Assembly (NCBI GenBank): GCA_003008705.1
Contig: PDUO01000027.1
Span: forward strand, 314,425-378,424
DNA from: Pezicula radicicola
Lineage: Eukaryota; Ascomycota; Leotiomycetes; Helotiales; Dermateaceae
DNA: 64,000 bases
Reading direction: 5' to 3'
Made by a program: the position numbers and the translations under genes. The notes below the pieces were generated by a model that worked only from the letters and a program-made list of their open reading frames with translations, ran no database searches and was not told the DNA's origin. This document shows, piece by piece, positions 32,874-46,311 of this stretch (the first letter of the stretch is position 1; each line of letters begins with the position of its first letter).

Positions 32874-34377
32874 TGTGGCGGGGTGTTGTTTATGGAGGCT
32901 AGAAGGTGCGTAGAAATGAAGGTTGGAGAGAGGAAATGTGCTGAATGATGACTGTACTTGCTGTGCCGCAAGGGAAGGAAAGAAGAGAACGAAGTGGTGC
33001 GTAGGTATGCTTGACTGGCGCACGAAACAAAGAAGAGTGAATGAGGCAAGAGAGGGAGCGAAAACAGAGAAATTCAGGTAGAATGTGGGCATCATGGACC
33101 TTTCATACCCTACAGTAGACAAATAGCTTCGGGGCGTTGAATCCCTCCGATAGTAAGTATTATTTAAGTGGACCCCCTTCCCAACCGGCTGTAAACATTC
33201 CGAGATCAAACACACACCTCGCTTACAACCCAAATGCTGACCATCCATCCCATCCCATCCAAGGAAAGCCTGAGCCGGTCGAAGAAAGCCTGTATATTTC
33301 CTATCTGGGTACGATGCTGCAGGTCGAGATGAACAAAAAGATGAAACTGTCCTTCTTCTATGTCTTCTATGGTGTAAATTGCTGGGTATGAAGCATATCC
33401 CAACTACCTGGCTCGCGGCGTTGAAGGAAGAAAGAAACGGACATGATCTTCAGGGCATCTGAGATCTCGCTTCCAGGGCATCGCTACCTGTTTTGAGGCT
33501 GCTGCCGAAAAGTCGCCACGTGAAATCTTAAAATCTCCAGATTCAACGGCAAGTTCCATTGTCATCCCAAGCCCTCCAAAACCTAAAGTCAACGTCCTGT
33601 CTATTCTTACCGGCCGTTTTCCGATAGCTTTTCTGATATCAGACGTTTGTAGAGCTTTTGTTACTTTCAATTTGGTATGTATATTGAAGCAATAGACTTT
33701 TACTACCGTACCTTACTCGTCATGAGCATCGCCAATTCTTACCATTTTTTCCCCCGAAAAGCTCTAAGCGACCTAGCAATCACGAGTCTCCGTACTGTAC
33801 CTAGCAAACGGCCTGTAATTAATTACTTGAAGAGCGGCGCCTTACCCATAAATCACACGCATCTCTTCGTCATAGCAAGTGAAAAAAACAGATCTGAGGA
33901 TAGTAGTCTTGCAGATAGGAATGTACTGCATCTGAAACTCGAGAAGGAAGATATTGTGATAATTGCCTTGTAAGATATCATTTTGCATCGATATCTATCG
34001 AGATATAAGAAGAGATAGGCGTACGATAAAGCGATCAGTTCTCGAAATACGCCTGGAAATATAACCTACCAGAATCTGGTGATGGTTATTAAATGATGTA
34101 GGTCACCTTTCGAGCAATAATAAATCAATAGACGCCATATACGCGAGGTAATTTTTGCATTCCCGACGCCTGCGCAGTAAACTACAGATCTTTTTGCCGA
34201 CCGCGCTCGAAGCAGACCTGCCTCCACGAATGATCGATCAATCACGGGAGGAAAGCGATGAAAAATTCCAGAAACGCCTTGCAATGCCTCGACCATACAC
34301 CGATACATAACACCATTCCCATCACACTTGTCTACTAAGTTCTCGCAGCAAAGCCCCGTCCCACGCCTTCTATATGT
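32874..34377. other. 1.5-kb intergenic region, RTA1 upstream and BEACH 3' flank
   Basis: The first half should contain the promoter of the RTA1 gene. Frames at 33137-33391, 33404-33670 and 33677-33973 are under 100 codons and show no domain or coding bias. Nothing else is recognised. Confidence 0.45.
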
Positions 34378-37300
34378 CTACCGTTCTCTTTGTACTATGT
34401 CCCATTCGTACTGTATAATCGTTAGTGTTTTCATCCCCAAGAGCGTGGATCAACAGGATACTTACAACACGTCCGTCTTCATCTCCTGTATAAACAGTCT
34501 GAGCCATTGGCCGAATGTAAGTAATAGCTGCATCGCTATTCTTCGCCGCTGTCCCATCCTCCATAGCTCTCTTCATATCCACATGATCGAGCCTCTTGAC
34601 TAGTTCCAACTCCCATTTTCCAGTGCCACCGAGCGTGGCATTGCTCAACTTCCTGCCTCTGACAGGTTTCTGCACAACCTTCTTCCAGACATGAACTATA
34701 CCCCTTTTGTGCCCAGTGAAGACCAATTCGTTCTCGAGCCACTCATTGCCAGTTCCTTCGTAGAAAGCGCAGGAATGTATGTAGTCATCGTGATCGACGC
34801 ATACGTTCTGATCAAGAATAAGTTCGCCGTTCAGAGTGTAAAGAGCGACCTTTTGACCGCGGCACAGCATGATAGTCCCGGAGATGTCGTTTACGAGAGC
34901 ACATTCTACATATGCTCCATATGTGAGCTTGCGGACAAGTTCGAGCCGGTTGAGATCCCATAAAAGGACGAGACCGTCTGAGGATGCAGAAAGCATTGTT
35001 GAGAACGATTTTGAAACCGCAAGAACTGTGACAGGGGTCTTGTGCCCAAAGAGCGAGGCTCGAGGCTGCAGGACAACCGCCTTTCCCGACTGAGTAGTAA
35101 TTGTATGGGCGGATATTGTGCAGTCTTCGCCAGCTGTGATGAGCATCTGTGAGGAGGCGAAGATGGCAGATGAAAGTTGCCCTTGGTGTAAGTTTTCAAA
35201 TAACCCAGCTGGCTTTTTAGAGTCGGTAAAGAAAAATCGCACGCTACAATCGGCAAAGCCCCATTCCATATACTTGTCGTAATAAGGTGGATAGTTGAGC
35301 CTGAAAGCGGTCGAAGCCAGTAGACGATCGATTTTTGGGGAATATATAAGTGACGCAACACGCTCATGAGTCTCAAATAGAGGAAACGGGAGTCGAGTCA
35401 ATGATTCAGCGGCTGAGTCAAGTCGCTTGGTCTTGTGACGCATGTCCTCGCGGGCCTGATGCGGCTTTGTGAAGACTTGGTGAGGAGTCTGACCAAAGTT
35501 GTGAATGATACCAATCGTTGCTAGTCTTTCAACAGGATCGGTAATTGCATCTAGATCCCTGGCACCGTGATATGAAAGATGATGGAACACATTTGTGTTT
35601 TCTATGGCCGCCTCACCTCGTTGTTTTGATCCAAAAATGAGATCGATCCATTGGTGTAGATGCTGGCTTACATATGGACTCTCTAAGGCTTCGCGATGCT
35701 TTGCCACGAAGATCTTTGGGTCGCCTTTCGCCCATCGAGGAAGTACAACATTGTCAATGCCGCCTGCATTTCCCTGTCGCTGACCAAAATTATAGCCATT
35801 ACTATTTTGGAGAAATTCAGGGAGATAGAAGAACTCTGGGATGAGTTCTCGCACATCGGTCATGTTGTCTTTAGAAGCAGATGCCCAAGCCTTTTCAATA
35901 GAATAAAAAAGGCGATCCGGATGGTCGAAGTTCCCTCCCTGAAGAAGCAAATATGATTGGACAAATGGCTGTAGCCTAATGAGATATGAAGTAACGATCA
36001 TAGCTGATGAATAATGGGTGCCATAGTGGAAAGGCGGAGCATTTTCATCGCCCATCTCGGCGAAACTCTTGTAACGCTCGATGAAATCAGACTGGCGACT
36101 AATATGTTGAGCACCCATCGGCTTTGACAAGTCCCTAAATGACGCAGGGTTGTTCAGGTCAAGCTCCTCGCTAGTATAATCTGCAAGGACCCACGGAAAT
36201 ACTGGGTATTGAGTAAGATCATTAAACGTTCGGCCAGCCATAGTATTGACCAGCATCAGATAATGAAAGTTTGAGATTTCGCCTTTAGCCCACCTGCGCA
36301 TGGCAGGATTCCATGCTGAAGAATTGAAGATACTGCTGAATTTTGAACCGAACCCTGTTATTGGTGGCTCTTCTGCGACCTTGAGAGCTTCAAGCCTCCA
36401 GCCATCCTCTGGATTTGGAAGAGATGAACTTCCAGTAGTGTGCGGGGCTTTGGATACCAGCTTCGAATACAAGTCGTCTCGTGATACAGGGTCAATAGCT
36501 GTCAGAAGATAACTGCGCCCATCAGTGAAGAACACTTCGATGGCTACATCTCGGAAAAGGAAACGACGCTTGGAGATACTAATAACATCGATCCAGGTCC
36601 AGTTCCTGGATTCTTGCTCAGCACGGACTGGTTGAGACCGCTTGTCGGTATTTTTCTGCCCAGAGATCATCTGCAGGTAAGGATCTCGCTGTTCCTTGGG
36701 AGCTTGCTGGACGTTTACAATCTCTCCGTCGGACCTTACAAAGAGGTTGTCCATGAGATATAAGGAATCTTTCCCCATGATAAGTAGTCCTTCACACGCT
36801 TCAAGGCCAATTATTCGTGAGATATTATAAACAGCTTGAACCTTGTCGCCTTGCTGAATGCTGCGCATTACTTTACGGTTTTTGTCTTCGAAACTGTCCT
36901 CACCATCACCAGCAGCATTTGCAGTACCAGTCGCTTGATCATTATCATCTGGATTATCGACAAGCTCAAATTCCTCTTCGGGCATAACGCTTTCTTGCGA
37001 TTCATCACGATCAGCTTGCCGCGTCGAGACGTCAGTGACGGAGCCAGGTGTAGCAGACGTTGACGGTGGGGCAGCTTGACTAGGAGACAATGCCACCTTT
37101 GTATTGACTTTAAGCGCGGCATTCAGCAATACTGGATCAGTAGCTCTCCTCTTCGGTTGATAATCATACGCTAATGCCTCTCGATCAGGTAGCATACGCA
37201 GGCGCATGCGATTGCGACCCTCTGTACGATCGAGTTTCCATTTTGTAGGAGAGTGGTTATCAAATACAGCACAAGGTCTGTGAAGTTCACGATCCATCTT

Positions 37301-40300
37301 TGAAAAAGTGGATACAAGAAAAGTGAAGCTGTCTTGCTGGTCTTGTTGTGCTCTTTGGTGCCTCAGATGCTCTGAAGCATAAATATTTTCCATCCAGCGT
37401 GTTGATGCAGCGTCATGCCGGACTAGTATGTCATCGTCGTTAAGAGCTTCTTTGTGCCACTGCCTCAATCTCTCTCGACGTCGAGAAATACGCGACTTCG
37501 CAGTTTCTTCGGTCTTGGCATTCTCTGTATTAACGAAGTCTTCCCAGGTTTTAGACATTGCTCCGAAAAACAGCGCGTCCAATTCACCTCGATGACTATC
37601 AACCCAGCGAACGAAAGTCTCGTCATCTAATCCCATAAGCTCCTTAAAACCAGATGTCAAATGCTTCTGTTCGCTCGACATTGATTGATTGAGCATGCTT
37701 GAAGTCTCTTCTGGTTTTTGTACCAGCAGGATGCGCCAGAGATTTGCAGCAACCAACCGTATTTTCTGCCTAGAATCAACTAGCTTGATGTATAATTGGT
37801 AGCATATTAGCTTCAGGAAATCATCTTCACCGACGTCCGAGGACAGAACCACGGTTTGCCAGTAGAGAAGTTTGTCCATAAACGCTAACGCCTCTTCTTC
37901 TGGGACTTCGGCACTATCCAACTCTGACAAACGCAGTAGCACGACCCTCAAGAACACACTCTTGATAGCCAAGATAGCCTGGCTGCAGAGCCGCACGCTT
38001 TTTATCGAGGATATTTCCGGTCTTTGTAGATACTCCAGTAAAGTGCCGGCGAAATCTAGCAAAGGCTCTGCTCCACCTAGAAACCAACCTTCGTAGACGG
38101 CCTCTCCAATGTGATTGGCGAAGCGAGCCATGTTTTGTATGAGCTTCGGTTCCCATAACAGCTTTTGGTCGAATTGAACGGTATTGCCGAGTTGTGATAT
38201 GGTGTTCCGGAGCAGATACGATTCAAAGTAAGCTTGATGTTCCTGGAACCCCGGAGGTATCTTGAGAGAAAGCCCAAAGCCAGGAAATTCCTTCCGCGCC
38301 ATCACTTGGTCAACAAAGACATTGACAACAAGTTCAAGCAAACCCTCAACAACGCCATTGCTAACCTTCTGTGCTGCAACTTTCTTTTTCGGTGACATGA
38401 CGAGATTTAGTCTTGCAGATGACGGACTGTACTCGGAAGGCCGGGAGGTCAATAAAATGAACGCTGAGCCACGGCGTAAGGGTTTGGCTCTGGGTGTGGA
38501 CGGACTTGGAGGAAGAAGTGTTTCCACAGTTGAGGTCCGTACGATAGGAGCAGGCATAGATGTAACACGAGAGATTGGCCGAATGATAACGTCAGTGCCT
38601 TCGAAGGTCAATGCTGAGTCCTTTGAATTGAGCTCTGTCTCAGGGCTGACCGCGTCGGTGCTAACAATGACAGGAAAAAGCACCGCGAGAAGCAGCCTGA
38701 TATAATCTGAAGATATCGCAAAATCTCTGAATTCTGCGGACTTAGAATGCAAGTCTGCGAAAAAACGGATGACGGTGTGCAGGACACTTGCTTGGCCACC
38801 AAGACGTTCCCTTTTGTGTTGGTGTGTTTCTAATCAGAGGTCAGCATAAACCGTAGCCACTGTAGGAGGTGTTTGTATTTACGGCGTGATTCAAGCTCCT
38901 TCGTTAAAGACATCGACCTCCGACGAGAATGGCCATTGGGGACATTCAGACTCGGGGTTTTAAATTGAGGAGATCCACCACCACTTTGGGGAGAATCAGG
39001 ATCCTCTTGATTTCGAAGGACATCTTTCAAGCCATGTTGTAACATTGCTGTAAGTGCTGGCAATATTCCAGAATAGACTACCTTGCTAGAGTTAAATGTT
39101 TCCAGAAGACTAAACAACTCGAACGGTCTCTCAAAGTCTATTTCAGCGACATCATGATTGAAGAGAATACTGAAACATATCGGCCATATCGTCGGAATAT
39201 CCCACCACCTCTTCAGACGATGCCGCATTATGGTAAAGCCACCAGATTTACTAGCGAATCTTCCAGTATAGACAGCGCCATGAACAACAAGAAGTCGTGC
39301 TAAAATTCTGCTACCGTGAACAACAACCTCAGGGTCGTCTTCCGTCAAAAGATATAAAAGCCACTATCGGGCGTCAGTGAAGAATGATTGTTGTTAGCAT
39401 CAAAACTTACTTTGTTTGTTACAGTTTTTGCAAATCTTTGAATATTTGCAGTATTGCCTTTCTCACAAAGGAGACCAGCGTACATCTCGAGTACTTTGTT
39501 ACCTAGCTCTCTTTTCGTCAGAATCGAAGAAACGGATTCACCGCCATCAAGCATTGTATTGATTGTTGGTCTTTTTGCAGTGCTGTTTGTACGACTCGGT
39601 AAGGTCCCGTGCCTTGCTATGCTTGAATTTAATGGCTTGTGATAGGCGTAGGTGATGAACAGGGCCAGAGAACGAAAAACTTCAGCAGTCATGTTACATT
39701 TAACTAGAGTCGTTAAGGCCTCAATGAATGAGGGTATGATGTCGCGAGAAAATGACTCCGACTTGAGAGCATCTAGAAATCTTTTGACAATACCTGTCTT
39801 ATATTAGTACAGCAGAGACATAAACTTAAGACGTAAAACTTACGCATATGGAACAGCCGTCGCGAATTGATGTGATGAGACTTGCTTTTTACGCCAAACG
39901 TAATAAACTGCTTGTAGTACAGCTTTTGTGTGATTGGTGCCGTCTTTCGCCACATGTCAAAATCAACAAGTAAGACTCGATATGCAAGGGGATTTATGAT
40001 GAACGACTCTTCCGGATTGCTGTGGTTGTATCCAACAAAGTCTAAGACCAGACTTAACAGTTGAAACCCAAGCTTATCTCGATCATCACTGCTCATTTGG
40101 GGGGCCTCAGATTCGTTAGTTTTTGAAGAAACAACAGTTCCTGCCCCAATCTTGCCACGAATCAAGGCACCCAGGATTGAATAACCATTTTCTCTTTCGA
40201 TGGCCTCACTGTTTCGCCAGCTGCATTTGATGCATTCGAACAAAATCTCCACAGCTCGTACAATACTATCCTTTGTATTTGCGTCCTCTACCATTTTAAG

Positions 40301-42490
40301 TGCAATTCCTGTCATGCCTCCAAGGCGCCAAATCGCATGATCCAGGGATTGAGGGACAGCAACAACCGGTTCGCCCGTCAATACTGTTGTGCCTTGAGCA
40401 CGAACGAGAGCTTCGTTTATAGGAGGAATTGCGACATTGATAGCCAACGAGGTTCCATTATTATGCGTTAGCTGGAAGAGGTTACTAGATGCAGTTCTGT
40501 TTAGCCCGCGAAGAATTTGCGGCTCATGACTTTTATAGCGGTCGTCGTCTCCAAAGACTGCTGTTGGTTGAATGCTAAGCAAAATTCGAGACTCAGGAAG
40601 AAGCGTACTCCCTTTCTCATGCGTGGCAAGGCTGATTTCAGAATGTTCACCGTCTTTCCCTGGGTGCATCACCTGGTTTCTCATTCCCAATGCTGCCGAG
40701 GCTTCATAGGTTTGGAAAGACCCGAGACAATCCTGAAAATTGCCATTATACCGTGGCCCTAATCGATGGTAAACAGCTACGAGGTCATCACTGAGTATGT
40801 CTTCCAGTAGAAATGCCGATGCCAGCGACCAACGAGAAAACACCACGCCTCTCCCAAGGCGCGCTGAGAGGTCTTGTGGTGTACCCAGGAAAGCCTGAAC
40901 TGGATTTGTCCGCGTACTAGATGATGTGAACGATGCGAAGCTTTCTGTACTTCCATTTGAAAGAGGAGGCTGTGCGGGATACTGGCATTTGACTTGCTCG
41001 GCAAATTCCCCATCGATATAGAGGCCAGCTTTACTCGATGTCATTGTTTTTGGCCGGCGATGAACAATGGCAATGTGATACCACCGACGTTCTTTGAATA
41101 CAGTCGATTTGAACCTGACGCTAGGTCTCGACGATGTGACAGAAGTTTGTAGAATGAGATTGTGAGTATCTTGTTCCAAATAAGCTAGTACAAAGCACGT
41201 TTGTGTGGAATCAAATGCTCCAAAGATTGTTGTATGAGCATTAGGGTCAAACCGATCAATGAATATCCAAGCCATGAAAGAGTAGCCGTCGCCCGGTGGA
41301 GGAAATTGTCGTCCTAAAGTGGGTAGCTCAATGGATGCGAAGCCATGCAATGAAAGGTCAAATTGGATATACGCCGGGCCATGAGATGATTTCAATGCTC
41401 GAAGGAGGAAATCAGCGGCAGCAGACGAATTGCTGGATAGAAGATACTGAGCATCTTTTAAAGTATTGACTCCTGAGGAGATCAAGGTTTCGCAAAGGTG
41501 TTCTACGGCGCTTCTCTCAGTACCAGCTAATGGCGTCTTTGATTCGAATGCAAATGGCAGTAGTGTAGTTAAGATACCAGTACCATGAAGAACGAGGAGA
41601 TTGTGACTCGAGACAGAGGAAATCTTGGACAGGGTCAAGATAACTAGCATTGCTGCTGGATTGACGAGTAATTTCGAATCGCGAGGGATGGTCTTCCAAA
41701 AATCAATGATTGTTGGCACGATGTCGGCATTACATAGTAAGGCGCCATCTCGCAGGATTTCCTGGAGTTTCTTGTCCACCACGTTCAAGATTTCCTCATC
41801 ATCCCGTAGTACCTCTATCCCACGTGCTAGAACAACAGGAAGCTCAGAATTGCTCAAATCATCCTCCTCCTCAGTTCCAACTTGCAATTCATCTGATTCA
41901 TGAACGGAAGGGTGGGACTCGGCAAGCGTCTGGCACAAAGATTGGAATCTCTTATCGTCCAAAGCAAATGCAAGCAGTCTGCCAAAAAGTTGGGCCTCTC
42001 CCCAGATGTCAGAATCGCTTCCTCCAATTCCAATGCTGGCTATCGCCTGTTCGAGGGCTGCCCAACCACCCCCTTCAACTCGTCTCTTGAAGTATCTTCG
42101 ATTTCCATAATGTTCTCTAAATGCCTGTGCCAATACCCCAAGTATGATATCTAGTAGTTCGAATAATTCATCTTTGTCCTTGCGGCTTCTCTTTGTAGGG
42201 TGGTAGAAACCCGAAAATGTGCGGAGTGTTTCTAATATCAACTGAAATCCATTGAGGTGTCTAAAGTCGTCTCTTGTTTGTGCGGCCCGCGAGGATGCTA
42301 TGAGATACCGTCGTATGGACTGCGCCTGGTCTATGAGTGTGCGCAAATCCGGGTATGTAGTTTCTGTATTTGTGCTAAGTGTAGTAGAGAGGGCATTCAG
42401 GAGGACCTGCAGCTCTGCCGTTGCTTGGGTACTTTCAGGCGGGGACGAGGCAGAAGTCGAGGTACGTTGCCTCCGAGAACGTGTCGACAT
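34378..42490 (-). CDS. BEACH domain protein (ConA-like, PH-BEACH, BEACH, WD40), Bph1/neurobeachin type
   Basis: A scaffold protein of membrane traffic and vacuolar sorting, related to yeast Bph1 and animal LYST/NBEA. Five exons, 39844-42490, 39411-39793, 38883-39363, 34466-38829 and 34378-34410, join in phase to 2635 residues. A ConA-like lectin fold is at about 400-500 (GYSFMAWIFIDRFDPN), a PH-BEACH domain at about 1825-1965, the BEACH domain at about 2000-2300 (NFHYLMLVNTMAGRTFNDLTQYP, FHYGTHYSSAMIV) and WD40 repeats from about 2330 to the end. Introns are 47-55 bp. The intron 38830-38882 is inferred because the frame breaks there: a GTAAATAC donor, a GCTGAC branch point and a GATTAG acceptor restore it. 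The last exon of 11 codons (YEWDIVQRER) matches relatives. Confidence 0.92.
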
Positions 42491-43918
42491 GGTTCAACAA
42501 CTCCCCGTCTCCTCAGCTCGTAGCCCTTTTTGCTCCTCCTTCATCAGACGTGTTCAATCTCGTCCCGTTCCAAGCCCATTGAAATTCCAGGCTCCCGCGT
42601 AGCCTGGTGTCATAAACTCGATCCGGCAAGAAGTCTTACTGTCGATGCGCGCTGAACGAACGGCTTGCAATGAATGGGTACTTTAGCAAAATAGTAGTGT
42701 CACAGCGAGAGCAAAAGCGTCAATTGCCCCTATTCCTCACGAATGTTTTGTCTTGCTGGTCGATTTCTTGGGGCTGCGCACTTGACATCGCCGGCCTCGT
42801 TTCGCGATGCAAGTACGCGAAATCTCGGAACGGGTATACATTGCTCCTTTAGTCACGTGAATGTCTCACAATTCAGACTGGAAAGCTGCAGCGAGACGTG
42901 GAACTAATCGTAATGATAAATAGGTACATAGATTATCATATTTGTTTTTTCAAATATTGTAATTGCAAATTTATAGGGTCTACTCGTCACATCATCTGAA
43001 GGAGTCGGCATATGCAAATTGTCGGTCTGTCAAAATGGCTCCCGTTCCTGATGGCTGACTCGTTTGTGTCACGAGAGCAGGTGGAACCCCTGGGGAATGT
43101 GGCGGAACGATATCGCTCACAACCTACTCTCGTGCGTTCGGTTTAAGACGGAAGTTTAGATAAAGAAAGAGTCAGACGAGCAAGTTTGTCTTACCCAAAT
43201 TGAAGCCAACTAGTGGCCCGCAAAGGACGATAATGAATGTCGATGTGCACACACGACTCTCTTCAAGAAGAGATAAGAGCGATACTGGAGTGAAACACAA
43301 AGGTCGTCCATGTTGCGCTCGTGTTCCAGCGTGGGGGAACAGAGGCACGGAGAGGCACCAGTGAGGATTTACGGAGTAACTAAAAGTGGAGAGCTGTCCT
43401 TGGAGAGGCAGAGCTCCTTGACAAGTCCAACAGTGTCTAACTGGAGAGCAGAGGCAACGCTTTCTTCATTGCACGACTGGACACAGTGATTTCGCAATAA
43501 AAGATAAAATGGCAAAAATGGCATAGATGGAATAGTCTAGTAATTTATACTTCCACATTCACAAAGTCTATTGAAAGCCTTCACGCCGTTCTCCTTTGTT
43601 TCTCCAGTCTGCCACTTGAATCAGGCACAAGCGGCAATGACGACTTGGTTGCGATAGAGACGCGATAAGGCGGACTGCCTACGCTAGTAGGCCGAAAGCG
43701 GACTAGCTGGCTCTGGCGCATATAGTCGTCGAGGCTGGGGAGCTCTCCCATCATCATCCGTCCTCCTTCATCCTCTCTGTCATCAACAACACCCTTCTCA
43801 TCAACACATCTCGAGGACAGCATCATCAACTGTCTTCACACCCCATCGTATTTCTCGTTTCCTCATCTTCAGTCGCAGGCAGACACACATATCAAGCCCT
43901 CTTTTATTTATATCCATC
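42491..43918. promoter_or_regulatory. Divergent upstream region of the BEACH and protease B genes
   Basis: 1.43 kb between divergent start codons. Only short frames occur. The final 100 bp before 43919 are pyrimidine-rich with TTTATTTATATCC, likely the leader and core promoter of the protease gene. Confidence 0.5.
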
Positions 43919-45741
43919 ATGCGTCTTATCAGCGGCTTGACGCTGCTGCCGCTGGCATTGGCTGCACCAGCATTCAACACTGAGACCATCCACAACGATG
44001 CTGCTCCTCTGATCTCAGCCTCTAATGCTGAACACGTTCCCGACTCATATATCGTTGTCTTCAAGAAGCATGTCACCGAGGCCACCGCCTCCAACCACCA
44101 CAGCTGGGTGCAAGACATCCACAACGTGGGCGAAGCTCAACGAACTGAGCTCCGAAAGCGGTCTCAATTCCCAATTACAACCGATATCTTCGAGGGCCTG
44201 AAGCACACATACAACATTGGAAGTGACTTCTTGGGTTACTCCGGCCATTTCGATGACTCAGTCATCGAGCAGGTCCGCAGGCATCCAGATGTAAGTATCC
44301 GAGCTCCCATTCCTCGACCTTGCCGTGCCGCACTCTATAGCCCGAGATTTCATTCGTAAGGCATACTATAGCTACGCTAGTTATCGATGAATTACATCGT
44401 TGTCTTATCTAGAGCGACCTCTGTACCTTGAAGCAAGCTATGGCGCAATCCGCCAATATCACACGTGATAGTGTCTTCCATCGGATATGCCACAAACCAT
44501 CAGAAGAACACCTTGCTAATACTTGCCCATCACAGGTCGAATACATCGAGAAGGACTCTGTTGTCCACACTCTAGGTGGTGAGACTGAGGGAGAGCTTGA
44601 GAAGAACGCCCCATGGGGTCTCGCTCGTATCTCTCACCGAGACAGCTTGGGATTCGGTGACTTCAACAAATACTTGTATGCCGCTGATGCAGGAGAGGGT
44701 GTTGATGTCTACGTTATTGACACCGGAACCAACGTTGATCACGTTGATTTCGAGGGTCGTGCACACTGGGGTAAGACTATCCCAGCCAACGACGTTGATG
44801 AGGACGGAAACGGACACGGAACTCACTGCTCTGGAACTGTTGCTGGCAAGAAGTACGGTGTAGCCAAGAAGGCCAACGTCTACGCTGTTAAGGTTCTCAA
44901 GTCCAACGGTTCAGGAACAATGGCCGATGTCGTCAAGGGTGTTGAGTGGGCTGCCAACGCCCATCTCGAGAAGGTGAAGAAGGGAAAGAAGGGTTTCAAG
45001 GGCTCTTCTGCCAATATGTCTCTTGGTGGTGGCAAGTCTCCTGCTCTTGATCGTGCCGTCAACGGTGCCGTCAGTGCTGGTATTCACTTCGCCGTCGCTG
45101 CCGGTAACGACAACGCCGATTCTTGCAACTACTCACCAGCTGCCGCTGAGCAAGCCATCACTGTTGGTGCCTCGGCTCTTGATGACTCTCGTGCATACTT
45201 CTCCAACTACGGAACCTGCAACGACATCTTTGCCCCAGGATTGTCCATTCTCTCCACCTGGATTGGCAGCAAGTACGCCACCAACACCATCTCCGGTACC
45301 TCAATGGCCTCTCCTCACATTGCTGGTCTTCTCGCCTACTACCTTTCTCTTCAGCCATCCTCAGACTCCGATTACGCCGTTGCTGAGATCACCCCAAAGA
45401 AGCTTAAGGAGAACCTCATCAGCATTGCCACCGTCGGTGCTCTTTCTGATGTTCCATCAAACACCAACAACGTCCTCGCATGGAACGGTGGTGGATCTTC
45501 CAACTACTCATCCATCATCAAGGCAGGTAGCTACGAAGTCAAGAAGGCCAAGACTCCTTCCACCATGCCAACCACCATTGAGCTTTTGGAGGCTGCTATC
45601 GAGAAGGACTTCAATGTCGCTTCCGGAAAGATCGTCAAGGAAACCGAGTCAGTGCTCTCCAAGACAGAGAAGATTTCCAAGAAGATCTCTGAGACTGTCG
45701 AGAAGGAGCTTAACGAGCTTTTTGAAGAACTCCGATCTTGA
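43919..45741 (+). CDS. PRB1: Vacuolar protease B, subtilisin-like serine protease (PepC/Prb1)
   Basis: A vacuolar endoprotease of protein turnover and autophagy, also known as a fungal allergen family. Exons 43919-44290 and 44536-45741 give 525 residues. Residues 1-16 form a signal peptide (MRLISGLTLLPLALAA), followed by an I9 inhibitor propeptide (DSYIVVFKKHV). The S8 catalytic domain has Asp186 (YVIDTG), His218 (GHGTHCSG) and Ser380 (GTSMASP). After the catalytic domain a Lys/Glu-rich helical tail of about 60 residues is typical of the family. The intron of 245 bp is long for this window. Its last 96 bases are open in frame from an ATG at 44440. Codon bias is strong, as in transaldolase, so expression is probably high. 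Confidence 0.96.
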
Positions 45742-46311
45742 GAGAAGTTTAGATATGTTATTTTAACATTAGCTTAACATTGCAAGGCCATCACAGCCTT
45801 GTACGGGTTTTATTATACATGGAGCATGGTCATGGACTGGAGTAGAAGGCTGACTCCTGCTGTAATCATTTTTGACTAATTTCATTGCGTCATGGATCTC
45901 ACGTTTCCTTGGTTTGACTGTTGTCGTAACACACAATAGAGAGGCACTTAAATTGTATCAACTTTTCCCAATAGGCGTCTCTGTGAAAGTGATTTTCCTT
46001 TCTATACCCGTTTTGTACATTGCAGGAATCGTAAGTAATACATGCATGTTCGCAAAGTGTTGTTGATATGTGGGTCTGAAAATGCTGGGCTGCTCTTTCC
46101 TCGAGTGCTTAACTTTTGTTCCTTCTATTCCTTCCTCCAACCCCACTCGTTATTGTAATCATCTGTCGCGTTCGGCGTCTTTTCTCCTTGCACACATTAT
46201 GCAACTTTTGGTTATAATTGCATGCATCCAGCGTCGCTTGCTGCATGACATTCTACAAGCTTCATTACCAAAATACAACTTTTCAAATAACAATCGCATT
46301 GGATCCTCAAG
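45742..46311. other. Intergenic region between protease B and the large disordered protein
   Basis: 570 bp with the protease B 3' UTR and the promoter of the next gene. Small chance frames only. Confidence 0.5.

Noticed and set aside
38262..38705. 147-codon plus-strand frame opposite the BEACH gene
   Set aside because: Antisense shadow of the coding exon with no domain.
45023..45766. 247-codon plus-strand frame inside protease B
   Set aside because: It is an alternative frame of a gene with strong C-ending codon bias. Its product is almost only Ser, Pro, Thr and Leu and has no domain.
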